A stretch of DNA of 64,000 nucleotides, from contig NZ_CP022584.1 in assembly GCF_002240225.1 (NCBI RefSeq), positions 558,001 through 622,000 on the forward strand, written 5' to 3'. The notes below the pieces were generated by a model. That model saw only the letters and a program-made list of their open reading frames with translations. It did not search any database and was not told the origin of the DNA. This DNA comes from Paenibacillus physcomitrellae. GTDB lineage: Bacteria; Bacillota; Bacilli; Paenibacillales; Paenibacillaceae. This document shows, one piece after another, positions 1 to 7,423 of the stretch (the stretch's first letter is position 1; each line of letters begins with the position of its first letter). The translations under genes and the position numbers were made by a program.

Positions 1-1
1 T

Positions 2-151
2 TTCCCTTCTTTTTATTTCTTTACTATGTACGATGCATATACGAATACGATAGAGAACAATAAGTTGTTTGATTCATCACTAAAAACGTTCCTGCTCGAG
101 AAATATCAGCCGCAAGGCAAGCACATCAAGGTTGGAGAAAAGGTGAACTGA
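2..151 (+). CDS. C-terminal end of an unidentified protein (partial)
   Basis: The frame is open from the left edge of the window to a TGA at 149-151, giving the last 49 residues of a protein that starts outside. The visible part begins with an aromatic stretch (FPSFYFF), possibly the end of a membrane segment, and then becomes polar and lysine-rich, ending KVGEKVN. Its TGA overlaps the ATG of the next gene (TGATG), so the two are probably one operon and translationally coupled. I do not recognise the family. That it is coding is inferred from the uninterrupted frame and the stop/start overlap. Confidence 0.5.
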   Translation, partial: FPSFYFFTMYDAYTNTIENNKLFDSSLKTFLLEKYQPQGKHIKVGEKVN

Positions 152-609
152 TGCAAATCTTTGCTACTTACGAATATTCGTCGCTACTGGAAATCGTGAT
201 TACGGAGCTTGAGCAGAAGGGAATAACGGAGATTTATGCCGTTCCGCTGGAGCTTCGAAAAAAGGAACCCCGATTGATGGACAGCATTCATCGGTCCGAC
301 GGTTTGTCCTTTATTGATAAGGGCATGATCTTTGGTTTTATGCTGTCGACCATCGGGGCGAGCAAGGGATTTGTCTGGGCCGGTGGGCCGGTGGTTTGGG
401 GATTGGCAGGAGCTGTAACCGGATTCGGACTCGGAATTGTGCTGAACTGGATTATTTACCTGGTGAAACGGCATAAGAATCAAAACGAGATTCGTAAAGG
501 CAAGAAAGGAGATGTGATTCTCATCGTCACCTGTGAAGAGAACCAGATCTCAGTAGTAGAGGATATTTTGTGGGATCATAAAGCATTGGGGCTTGCCAAA
601 ACCAGATAA
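151..609 (+). CDS. Small membrane protein of unknown function
   Basis: A 152-residue protein I cannot assign. Residues 1-45 look like a soluble alpha/beta domain, about 55-105 form two glycine-rich hydrophobic segments (IFGFMLSTIGASKGF and the stretch ending in LNWIIYLV) compatible with a membrane hairpin, and the tail (GDVILIVTCEENQISVVEDIL) resembles a second small alpha/beta half. The soluble-hairpin-soluble plan is reminiscent of small stress or transporter-associated membrane proteins, but that is only a resemblance. The ATG overlaps the upstream stop, which suggests it works with the protein encoded just outside the window. Confidence 0.6.
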   Translation: MQIFATYEYSSLLEIVITELEQKGITEIYAVPLELRKKEPRLMDSIHRSDGLSFIDKGMIFGFMLSTIGASKGFVWAGGPVVWGLAGAVTGFGLGIVLNWIIYLVKRHKNQNEIRKGKKGDVILIVTCEENQISVVEDILWDHKALGLAKTR

Positions 610-670
610 ATCTGCGGATGCTTGTCGAAATCTTGCTCTCGTAGCTGAAACCCCTTTTAAGTTAACGTCA

Positions 671-694
671 CCTGAGGGTATACTTGGCCTCAGG
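671..694. promoter_or_regulatory. Dyad around the -10 region of the ada operon
   Basis: CCTGAGG (671-677) and CCTCAGG (688-694) form a perfect 7-bp inverted repeat with a 10-bp spacer. A -10-like TATACT lies inside at 679-684, while the region 17 bp upstream (TTTAAG) is a poor -35, as expected for a promoter that needs an activator. The right arm also touches the ribosome site AGGAGG (692-697). It could be an operator or, if transcription starts further upstream, a hairpin masking the ribosome site. Confidence 0.4.
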
Positions 695-705
695 AGGTGA
701 AGAGA

Positions 706-1287
706 GTGCAACAGGAATTGTTTGACCGGATCTACGCATCTTTGGCCAAGAAGGAAACTACATATGATGGCATTTATTATACCTGCGTCAAAACGACCCG
801 TATTTTTTGCCGCCCGTCCTGCCGCGCGAGAACACCTCTTCCCCGGAACATTCTATTTGTGACTACTGTACAAGAAGCGAGAAATGCAGGCTTTCGTCCG
901 TGCAAACGCTGCCGGCCGGAGCTTCCGGGCAAGCAGAATCCGGATGAAAGGCTGGCGGCTGAAGTGAACAAGCTGCTGGCGAACAGCCTTCACCGTTCAA
1001 TGACCCTCCAAGAGATTGCCGATGCGCTGGTCATTAGTCCTTTTCATCTGCAGAGACTGTATAAACGGATCACCGGCTCTACGCCTGCCGTTCATTTGCA
1101 GAAGCTCAGATTAGCCGAAGCCAGAAAAAGACTGGAGAGCAGCGATGGCGCTGACACGATCTCTGCCGTCGCAAAAGCGGTCGGATACCGCAGCCACTCT
1201 CATTTTTCGAGCTGGTTCTCCCAGGAGACGGGGATGACGCCCAGCGAATATCGCGAGGTTTATAAGGAGAGGAGTCAGGGACGATGA
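706..1287 (+). CDS. adaA: AdaA-type methylphosphotriester-DNA methyltransferase and activator
   Basis: A 193-residue homologue of the N-terminal half of Ada. It takes the methyl group from methylphosphotriesters in alkylated DNA onto a cysteine and then activates the repair genes. The zinc-binding Ada domain occupies residues 1-75 with the four cysteines C35, C39, C66 and C69 in the usual order; C35 is the expected acceptor. Residues 85-185 form an AraC-type double helix-turn-helix. I chose GTG at 706 because AGGAGG at 692-697 sits 8 bases before it; a GTG at 697 would overlap that site. The last bases overlap the next start (ATGA), making adaA-ogt-alkA one operon, comparable to adaA-adaB-alkA in Bacillus. 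Confidence 0.93.
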   Translation: MQQELFDRIYASLAKKETTYDGIYYTCVKTTRIFCRPSCRARTPLPRNILFVTTVQEARNAGFRPCKRCRPELPGKQNPDERLAAEVNKLLANSLHRSMTLQEIADALVISPFHLQRLYKRITGSTPAVHLQKLRLAEARKRLESSDGADTISAVAKAVGYRSHSHFSSWFSQETGMTPSEYREVYKERSQGR

Positions 1288-1841
1288 CTAGATCTGTAAT
1301 TTATTGGACACAACTGGAGCCGGGCAACGCCGCTTCATGGACATTTCTTGCGACAGAGCAAGGAATATGCCGGGTTCTGTACCCGGGAGATTCTCCGGAT
1401 CGTTGGATCAGCTGGCTCAAGCGGCTGGCTCCGGGAGCGCAGCTGAAGGAGAACCGGGAAGCTATAGACAGGTTTGGGATTTTTGAGCTGTGGAACGATT
1501 ATTTTAACGGGAAAAGGGTCTCTTTCGACTCGGTGCCGCTAAATGAATTAGGTACGCCGTTTCAACAGGAGGTCTGGGCCCAATTACGGCAGATTCCTTA
1601 CGGCACGGTCTGGACCTACCGGGAGCTTGCTGCAGCCATCGGCCGCCCTCAGGCAGTCCGTGCGGTGGGAACGGCCAACGGGGCCAATCCGCTGCCGATT
1701 CTGGTGCCGTGCCACCGGGTAATCGGCTCAAACCGTACCTTGGTCGGTTACCGCGGAGGTTTAGCGATTAAGGAGATGCTGCTGCATCTGGAAGGAGTGG
1801 AGTCCATTGATTCAAAGGGACACGCCCGTTTCCAATTTTGA
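1284..1841 (+). CDS. ogt: Methylated-DNA-protein-cysteine methyltransferase
   Basis: A 185-residue suicide enzyme that removes methyl groups from O6-methylguanine (and O4-methylthymine) in DNA. The active-site motif PCHRV is intact with the acceptor cysteine at about residue 143, preceded by the DNA-binding region IPYGTVWTYRELAAAIGRP and followed by GYRGG. The N-terminal 85 residues are the usual poorly conserved ribonuclease-like domain. The start overlaps adaA by 4 bases and the end overlaps alkA by 35, so it is translationally coupled on both sides. AdaB would be an equally good name given the operon. Confidence 0.94.
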   Translation: MTRSVIYWTQLEPGNAASWTFLATEQGICRVLYPGDSPDRWISWLKRLAPGAQLKENREAIDRFGIFELWNDYFNGKRVSFDSVPLNELGTPFQQEVWAQLRQIPYGTVWTYRELAAAIGRPQAVRAVGTANGANPLPILVPCHRVIGSNRTLVGYRGGLAIKEMLLHLEGVESIDSKGHARFQF

Positions 1842-2727
1842 GTTGAGAATTCCAACGCCTGAAGGTTTTGATTTTGCCCACTGTCTGGACTATTTGGGAA
1901 GGTCTTCAGAAGAGTGCCTTTATGAAATTCATGAGCAGACGGTTCGAAAGCTGCTTGTCATAAACGACCGGAGTGTATTGCTTCAGGTGGGCAGTCAAGG
2001 GGGCCGTCTTCTAAAGGCAGTGGTTCTGCACGGGGGGCCGCTTACAGCTGCCGAACAGCAGACCGTTGAAGCGTATATCCGGAATTGGTTTGATCTGGAG
2101 CGAGACTTGGGGCCATTCTATATCCTGGCCGAAGAGGATGTTATGCTGAATGGGATTGCGAAGTCGTTTTACGGGTTGCGGATGGTAGGGATACCAGATC
2201 TGTTTGAGGCGCTTTGCTGGGCTGTCCTTGGCCAGCAGATCAATTTATCCTTTGCGTATGCGCTTAAGAAAAATATAACTTACGCCTACGGCAATCCTTT
2301 GGATTGGAACGGCCGCCGTTATTATAGCTTCCCGTCTGCCAAGCAGCTGCTCGCGACTTCGCCGGAAGAATTGGGAGCGATGAAAGTATCTCGCGCCAAA
2401 AGCGCCGCCCTGCTGGAAATCGCCCAAAGGATGGAGAGCGGGGAGTTATCCCGGGATCAGCTGATCCGTTTGGGCGACTATGATCAAATGGGCGAGCATC
2501 TTCAGCGTATCAAAGGAATCGGCCCCTGGACGTCCCATTATGTGCGGATGCGATGTCTGGGAGATCCGGGGGCCTTTCCGATTGGCGACGCAGGGCTGCG
2601 CAACGCTGTTAAATTGGCGGCGGGGCTTGAGGAGAAGCCCTCCGAAGCTTTTCTCCAGCAGCTCTTTGAACCCTGGAAGGGATGGGAGGCTTACGTTACC
2701 TTTTATTTATGGCGTACCTTATATTAA
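1807..2727 (+). CDS. alkA: DNA-3-methyladenine glycosylase II (AlkA family)
   Basis: A 306-residue base-excision glycosylase that removes 3-methyladenine and other alkylated bases. Residues 1-110 match the AlkA N-terminal domain; the HhH-GPD domain follows, with WAVLGQQINLSFAYALKKNI, the hairpin IKGIGPWTSHYVRMR and the loop FPIGDAGLRNAVK that carries the catalytic aspartate. The start is a TTG at 1807 because AAGGAG at 1792-1797 is 9 bases upstream. It is the third gene of the adaptive-response operon and its stop overlaps the stop of the convergent permease by 4 bases. Confidence 0.9.
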   Translation: MIQRDTPVSNFELRIPTPEGFDFAHCLDYLGRSSEECLYEIHEQTVRKLLVINDRSVLLQVGSQGGRLLKAVVLHGGPLTAAEQQTVEAYIRNWFDLERDLGPFYILAEEDVMLNGIAKSFYGLRMVGIPDLFEALCWAVLGQQINLSFAYALKKNITYAYGNPLDWNGRRYYSFPSAKQLLATSPEELGAMKVSRAKSAALLEIAQRMESGELSRDQLIRLGDYDQMGEHLQRIKGIGPWTSHYVRMRCLGDPGAFPIGDAGLRNAVKLAAGLEEKPSEAFLQQLFEPWKGWEAYVTFYLWRTLY

Positions 2728-4091
2728 TTCTTTGTGTACAAGTTCTTTCTGCGGAATTTCACGACAGAGCTGATGATCAGAAAGATAAGGAAAGCCAAGC
2801 AAACGCCAATACTCAGCCGGTTCTGTTCATCAAACAGGAACAAGACCGCAATAACGCCCAGGCAGGCAACCGCTACATAGTTGATGTAAGGAGCACCCCA
2901 TAATCTAAAGGTCGGCTTAACCGGATAATTCCTGCGCAGCTTCAGCTGAGCAAGGCAAAACGTCATCCAGACGAGCAGGACCACAAAACCAGGTACCGCC
3001 ATCAGCACGCGAAAGAGCTGGTCTTGAGCGAACAAGCCCAGCAGTGACCCGGCGATCAGAAGCACTGAAACCAGCTTCAATGTCTGATAAGGAACCCCCC
3101 GTTTCGATACTTGCGCCAGTTTGGAAGGCGCCTCCCCGGCGGCGGCCATGGCGTGCAGCATTCTTGTAGCTCCGTAAACCCCGGAGTTGGCTGCGGAAAG
3201 CACAGCGGTTACCAGAATGAAATTCATGACGTGGGCTGAGCCTTTCAGGCCGGTATAGTTCAGTACCTGAACAAAAGGACTGCTGTTTCCGCCAAGCTCA
3301 TTCCATGGAATTAAGGCGCAGATGACGAGAATCGGGAGCGTGTAGAACAAAATAACCCGCAGGATAAAGCTGCCGACAAGGCGCGGGAGAATTTTATGCG
3401 AATTCTCGGTTTCCGTCAGCGTCAGACCAATCAGTTCGGACCCTCCGTAAGAGAAAGTGACGACCAGCAGAGCGGAGAAAATCGCTGTCCAGCCGTTCGG
3501 AAGGAACCCACCGTTCTCCGTTAAACGGCTTAGACCAGGAGCCGCGGCATCACCCCCTCCATGGATAACGCCAAAGAGAACCAGCACGCCAAGGATCACG
3601 AACAGGACAATCATGGCGATTTTGATGCCGGCCAGCCAGAACTCCACCTCTCCAAAGCTGTTAACGCTCATCAGGTTAATGAGAATAATCAGCGCCGCAC
3701 AAGCCAGGCTCAGTATCCACAATGGGACGGAAGGAAGCCAATACTGCAGAAAGCTGCCTGCCGCAATAATCTCGATTACACAAACCGCCAGCCACATAAA
3801 GCAATAAAGCCAGCCAAGAATAAACGAGGTTCGTTCTCCGAAAGCTTCCCGCACAAAATCTTTCATGTTTCTGCCCGGGTACACCGTCGCCATTTCGGTC
3901 ATGGCTCCCATGACCACCAGCAGGAGAAGCCCTGCCAGGATATAGGTAATGACAACCCCTGGACCGGCCAGGCCGATCGTCTCGGCGCTTCCTTTAAAGA
4001 TGCCTGTTCCAATTACCCCTCCCATGGCCATTAAGGTAATATGCCGCGGCTGCAATCTTTTCTGAAGTTTATTGCGGTCTTCTCTGCTCAT
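2724..4091 (-). CDS. Amino-acid permease, APC superfamily
   Basis: A 455-residue integral membrane protein with about 12 predicted membrane segments. The N-terminus HITLMAMGGVIGTGIFKGSA carries the GxxGxGIF signature of the amino-acid transporter branch of the APC superfamily (the GabP/LysP/RocE group), which takes up amino acids with protons. The substrate cannot be read from the sequence. A ribosome site (AGGAGG) lies just before the ATG at 4091. It faces alkA and its stop overlaps that gene's stop, so it is transcribed separately from the region upstream of 4091. Confidence 0.88.
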   Translation of the reverse strand: MSREDRNKLQKRLQPRHITLMAMGGVIGTGIFKGSAETIGLAGPGVVITYILAGLLLLVVMGAMTEMATVYPGRNMKDFVREAFGERTSFILGWLYCFMWLAVCVIEIIAAGSFLQYWLPSVPLWILSLACAALIILINLMSVNSFGEVEFWLAGIKIAMIVLFVILGVLVLFGVIHGGGDAAAPGLSRLTENGGFLPNGWTAIFSALLVVTFSYGGSELIGLTLTETENSHKILPRLVGSFILRVILFYTLPILVICALIPWNELGGNSSPFVQVLNYTGLKGSAHVMNFILVTAVLSAANSGVYGATRMLHAMAAAGEAPSKLAQVSKRGVPYQTLKLVSVLLIAGSLLGLFAQDQLFRVLMAVPGFVVLLVWMTFCLAQLKLRRNYPVKPTFRLWGAPYINYVAVACLGVIAVLFLFDEQNRLSIGVCLAFLIFLIISSVVKFRRKNLYTKN

Positions 4092-4405
4092 AACGTCCTC
4101 CTGCCAAAACGATAAACTTTTATTTAGTATTTTCCAGTATACAATCTCTTTACTAAAAATAATATGACCTTATCAGGATAAGTTGGTTTGGCGAATTTAA
4201 AAAGCGGATATTTCACAAGCAGGCAGGCCACTATCATAATCACTAAGTATAGTAAAGTATAGTATCTATCTTCGATATAATTAAGTGAAGATCTTTTCCC
4301 TTCTTCAAAACCGGCCTTAACTTATTTAAAATGTAAGCGTAACAAAAGAAAGACTGCAGGTGAAAATCACTGAAGAGACAAACACTAAGACAGGAGGAAT
4401 TTCGG
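4092..4405. other. Divergent intergenic region, AT-rich
   Basis: 314 bases separate the divergent permease and aldo/keto reductase genes. On the plus strand a TATAAT at 4276-4281 could serve the reductase, though its -35 is weak; on the minus strand TATACT (complement of 4136-4141) could serve the permease. A short direct repeat of AGTATAGTA occurs around 4245-4265. I see no RNA gene, riboswitch fold or clear operator. Confidence 0.4.
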
Positions 4406-5344
4406 ATGAAATACAGAAGACTCGGTGGCAGCGGCCTTAAGGTCAGTGAAATCAGTTTGGGAAGCTGGCTTACATACGGAGGTTACGTGGAACGCGAAAA
4501 TGCGGTGAATTCCATCAAAACCGCCTATGAGCTGGGCATCAATTTCTTTGATACAGCCAATGTATATGAAAGAGGGGCTGCGGAGGAACTGGTCGGGCAG
4601 ACGCTCAAGGCATACCCGCGCGAATCCTACGTGCTGGCAACCAAAGCTTTCGGAAAAATGGGCGAAGGTCCCAATGACAAAGGTTTGTCCCGCAAGCACA
4701 TTATTGAGCAGGCAAACGCCAGCCTGAAACGTTTAGGACATGATTACGTGGATATTTTTTACTGCCATCGTTATGACACGGAGACACCGCTTCATGAAAC
4801 GCTTCGTGCGATTGACGATCTTGTCCGCCAAGGCAAGGTGCTGTATGTGGGTGTGAGCGAGTGGCAGGCTTCCCAAATGGCTGAAGCGCTGGCGCTTGCC
4901 GATCGTTATCTGCTGGACCGCATCGTCGTGAACCAGCCGATCTACAACATGTTTAACCGATATATTGAACAAGAAGTTATTCCGCTCGGCGAACGTTCCG
5001 GTATTGGACAAGTGGTCTTTTCGCCGCTGGCACAGGGCCTGCTGACAGGCAAATATACCTCGGTTTCAGATCTCCCGCAGGACAGCCGCGCGGCCAAGCT
5101 GGAAGGCATGCGCAAGGGAATCACCGAGGAGAAGATCAACAAAGTGCGTGAGCTTGAACATGTGGCGGGTGAGCTGGGCATCAGCGTCAGCACGCTTGCG
5201 TTGGCCTGGATTCTGCGCCAGCCGAACGTAGCCAGTGCTTTAATCGGAGCAAGCCGTCCGGAGCAGGTGACAGAAAACGCCAAAGCTTCAGGTATCGAGC
5301 TAAGCGAAGAGGTTCTGAACCGGATTGAGGAAATTTTGAAGTAG
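4406..5344 (+). CDS. Aldo/keto reductase, voltage-channel beta-subunit-like
   Basis: A 312-residue NADPH-dependent oxidoreductase of the AKR superfamily, closest in look to the Kv-beta/YghZ branch. It has the strand-1 motif LGGSGLKVSEISLGSW, the GINFFDTANVYERGAAEELVG segment with the catalytic Asp and Tyr, the Lys in VLATKAFG, His in the DIFYCHRYD segment, and the cofactor loop FSPLAQGLLTGKY. The physiological substrate is unknown; such enzymes reduce small aldehydes and ketones. AGGAGG precedes the ATG. The epimerase-like gene starts 26 bases downstream, so the two are probably cotranscribed. Confidence 0.9.
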   Translation: MKYRRLGGSGLKVSEISLGSWLTYGGYVERENAVNSIKTAYELGINFFDTANVYERGAAEELVGQTLKAYPRESYVLATKAFGKMGEGPNDKGLSRKHIIEQANASLKRLGHDYVDIFYCHRYDTETPLHETLRAIDDLVRQGKVLYVGVSEWQASQMAEALALADRYLLDRIVVNQPIYNMFNRYIEQEVIPLGERSGIGQVVFSPLAQGLLTGKYTSVSDLPQDSRAAKLEGMRKGITEEKINKVRELEHVAGELGISVSTLALAWILRQPNVASALIGASRPEQVTENAKASGIELSEEVLNRIEEILK

Positions 5345-5370
5345 GTTCATTATAGGGAGGGGTTAGAACT

Positions 5371-6237
5371 GTGGCGAAGGCGAAGGTAATTATTACGGGC
5401 GGAAGCGGCATGCTGGGCCGCTGGGTCGTCAAACATTTTGTTGAACAAGGCTACGAGGTGCTGAATGTAGACACGCGCCGTCCCGAAGAAGAAATTTGTC
5501 CCACTTTGATCGTCGATCTGGAGAATCTGGGTGAGACCTACAGTGCTTTGGCCGGAGCCGACGCGGTTGTTCATCTGGCCGCTATTCCGGCAGCACATAT
5601 CCGGACACCGGAGGTCACTTTCCGCAACAATGTGATGTCCACGTACAATGTTCTGGAAGCAGCAGCCGGTCTTGGAATCCGCAAAGCGGTTATCGCTTCC
5701 AGCGAGTCTTCGTATGGGATTGTGTTTGCTGTTAACCCGCCGTCTCCACGGTATGTACCGGTTGATGAAGCTCATCCGCAGCTGCCGGAAGACAGCTACG
5801 GGTTGTCCAAGGTTGTGAACGAGAAAACAGCGGAGATGTTTCATCGGCGGACCGGCATGCAGGTCGTATCGCTGCGCCTTGGCAACGTCATTCCTCCGGA
5901 ATGGTATGCACGATTCCCTTCCTTTATTGATAAGCCTGAGGAACGGGATCGGATTCTTTGGAGCTACATTGATACACGCGACGCCGCCGTTGCCTGCAGG
6001 CTGGCAATTGAAACGGATGGCCTTGGCGCCGTTGCCTTAAACATTGCGTCGGATGATTCCAGCATGAATGTTCGCAGCCGCGAGCTGATATCTGCCCGTT
6101 ATCCCGGCGTAACCGATATTCGGGCACCGCTTGAGGGTTATGAAACCCTGCTCAGCAATGAACAAGCGAAAAAGCTGCTTGGCTGGCAGCCGACGCACAA
6201 GTGGCGCGAAGAGGTTGGGATACAGAGATCGGTATAA
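5371..6237 (+). CDS. NAD-dependent epimerase/dehydratase family protein
   Basis: A 288-residue extended short-chain dehydrogenase. The Rossmann motif ITGGSGMLGRWV is at residues 8-19, an acidic residue after beta-2 (NVDTRR) suggests NAD rather than NADP, and the catalytic YGLSK (Tyr-x-x-x-Lys) is near residue 151. It probably acts on a nucleotide sugar or another polyol, but the substrate cannot be inferred. The start is a GTG preceded by GGGAGGGG. It follows the aldo/keto reductase in the same orientation and is followed immediately by three short tandem repeats (6239-6286). Confidence 0.85.
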   Translation: MAKAKVIITGGSGMLGRWVVKHFVEQGYEVLNVDTRRPEEEICPTLIVDLENLGETYSALAGADAVVHLAAIPAAHIRTPEVTFRNNVMSTYNVLEAAAGLGIRKAVIASSESSYGIVFAVNPPSPRYVPVDEAHPQLPEDSYGLSKVVNEKTAEMFHRRTGMQVVSLRLGNVIPPEWYARFPSFIDKPEERDRILWSYIDTRDAAVACRLAIETDGLGAVALNIASDDSSMNVRSRELISARYPGVTDIRAPLEGYETLLSNEQAKKLLGWQPTHKWREEVGIQRSV

Positions 6238-6238
6238 A

Positions 6239-6286
6239 GAAAAGGTAGAATAGAGAAAAGGTAAAATTGAGAAAAGGTAGAATACC
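6239..6286. repeat. Three 16-bp tandem repeats after the epimerase stop
   Basis: Three imperfect copies of a 16-bp unit beginning GAAAAGGTA(G/A)AAT start at 6239, 6255 and 6271, one base after the TAA stop of the epimerase gene. The period is not a multiple of three and there is no terminator-like fold. The same kind of short repeat follows three other genes in this window. Confidence 0.75.
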
Positions 6287-6393
6287 ATCGGGTTCTTTGA
6301 TGTGAACGGCGCCCGGCTATCCGTCTTAGACATTGTCCATTTCACTTCGAACCTCTATACTAGGAGCAATACATAGTGAGGGGCTGAGTTGTC

Positions 6394-6849
6394 TTGGAGA
6401 TTACAAAGGATGATTTGACCGGCGCGGCCGTCATTGCGCTGCTGGAGGAGCATTTACAGGATATGTTTGCTACTTCTCCGCCGGAAAGCGTACATGCGCT
6501 TGATCTTGAAGGCTTGAGAAAGCCGGAAATGACCTTCTGGACAGCTTGGGAGGGGAACGAACTGCTCGGCTGCGGGGCGTTAAAGGAATTGGATGCCGGG
6601 CATGGTGAAATCAAGTCGATGAGGACTTCTTCCGGCCACAAGCGCAAGGGCGTAGCGGAAGCGATGCTGAACCACATTCTTCAGGCGGCCCGCGAAAGAG
6701 GCTACAAACGGCTCAGTCTGGAGACCGGTTCCATGGCTTTTTTTGAACCGGCGCGCAAGCTATATGAGAAGCTGGGATTTGGTTACTGCGAACCGTTCGC
6801 CCATTATACTGACGATCCGAACAGCGCATTTATGACCAAGGAAATTTAA
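6394..6849 (+). CDS. GNAT family N-acetyltransferase
   Basis: A 151-residue acetyl-CoA-dependent acetyltransferase. The core motif is SSGHKRKGVAEAMLNHIL (residues about 76-93, the R/Q-x-x-G-x-G/A pyrophosphate loop), followed by YKRLSLETGSMAFFEPARKLYEKLGF, which is typical of the YjhQ/ElaA-like branch acting on small molecules or peptides. The start is TTG at 6394: an in-frame TGA at 6385 excludes anything further upstream, and GTGAGGGG lies about 10 bases before it. The acceptor substrate is unknown. Confidence 0.85.
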   Translation: MEITKDDLTGAAVIALLEEHLQDMFATSPPESVHALDLEGLRKPEMTFWTAWEGNELLGCGALKELDAGHGEIKSMRTSSGHKRKGVAEAMLNHILQAARERGYKRLSLETGSMAFFEPARKLYEKLGFGYCEPFAHYTDDPNSAFMTKEI

Positions 6850-6879
6850 TTTAGAGTGTTGCAAGCCGAATAAGAGTGA

Positions 6880-6917
6880 GGGAGCATACCTGACGTAAGC
6901 CAGGATGCTCCTTTTTT
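6880..6917. terminator. Intrinsic terminator between GNAT and cupin genes
   Basis: GGAGCAT and ATGCTCC form the base of a long hairpin followed by TTTTTT on the plus strand. It ends the GNAT gene; the A-poor opposite side makes it weaker for the convergent cupin gene. Confidence 0.8.
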
Positions 6918-6936
6918 GTCTTTCTGGCCCGCTTAA

Positions 6937-7260
6937 CTAGGACTGAATTAATGTCACGTATAACACGGATTTCGAATGTTCTCCACTCCGGTAAGAGAAT
7001 TCCTCTTCTCCCGATACCCGAATGGCCTGTCCATGAGCGATCTCGACGCCTTGCCCGTCTGCGTATACCGTCCCAGCTCCTTCCAGCAGCGTGGCGTAAA
7101 GACAAGCTCCCGGATGTTTATGAACGGGCAGCTGCTGCCCCGGGTCGAAAGTCAGTACAAACACCACACGTCCCGGTTCTTGAAACAGGATCTTTTTGGT
7201 GAACGGGCTGTTTGGGTAGGGATGAGGATGGGGCCCGGCCGAAAAATGTTGGATATCCAT
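6937..7260 (-). CDS. Small cupin-domain protein
   Basis: A 107-residue single-domain cupin. The first cupin motif is visible as PVHKHPGACLYATLLEG (metal-ligand histidines 47 and 49), followed by the second half GHGQAIRVSGEEEFSYRS-like strand pattern near residues 76-92. Proteins of this size bind a metal ion and act as small dioxygenases, isomerases or sensors; the activity here is unknown. The ATG at 7260 follows AAAGGAGTG; an upstream extension lacks a ribosome site. It diverges from the DUF438 gene with an Fnr-type palindrome between them, so it may be induced with it at low oxygen. Confidence 0.8.
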   Translation of the reverse strand: MDIQHFSAGPHPHPYPNSPFTKKILFQEPGRVVFVLTFDPGQQLPVHKHPGACLYATLLEGAGTVYADGQGVEIAHGQAIRVSGEEEFSYRSGEHSKSVLYVTLIQS

Positions 7261-7321
7261 AGGTTTTACACTCCTTTGCTTATTCCTGTACTTATATCGT
7301 ACGTTCCTGCCGCACTTCAAA

Positions 7322-7339
7322 TTGTGATTATGATCACAA
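7322..7339. promoter_or_regulatory. Fnr/Crp-type operator
   Basis: TTGTGA-TTATGA-TCACAA is a perfect 6-6-6 palindrome matching the TGTGA-N6-TCACA consensus of Bacillus Fnr and Crp. It lies 62 bases before the cupin start on one side and 85 bases before the DUF438 start on the other, so it can serve either or both. A Crp/Fnr-family gene lies 1.5 kb away. Confidence 0.8.
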
Positions 7340-7423
7340 AGTTGGCAGTTTGGCGATGGTAATTTGGAAGCAAGCCAAGCCAACCTTTTTAGACAAGGGT
7401 TGGAAATCAGGAGGGGAACGTCC

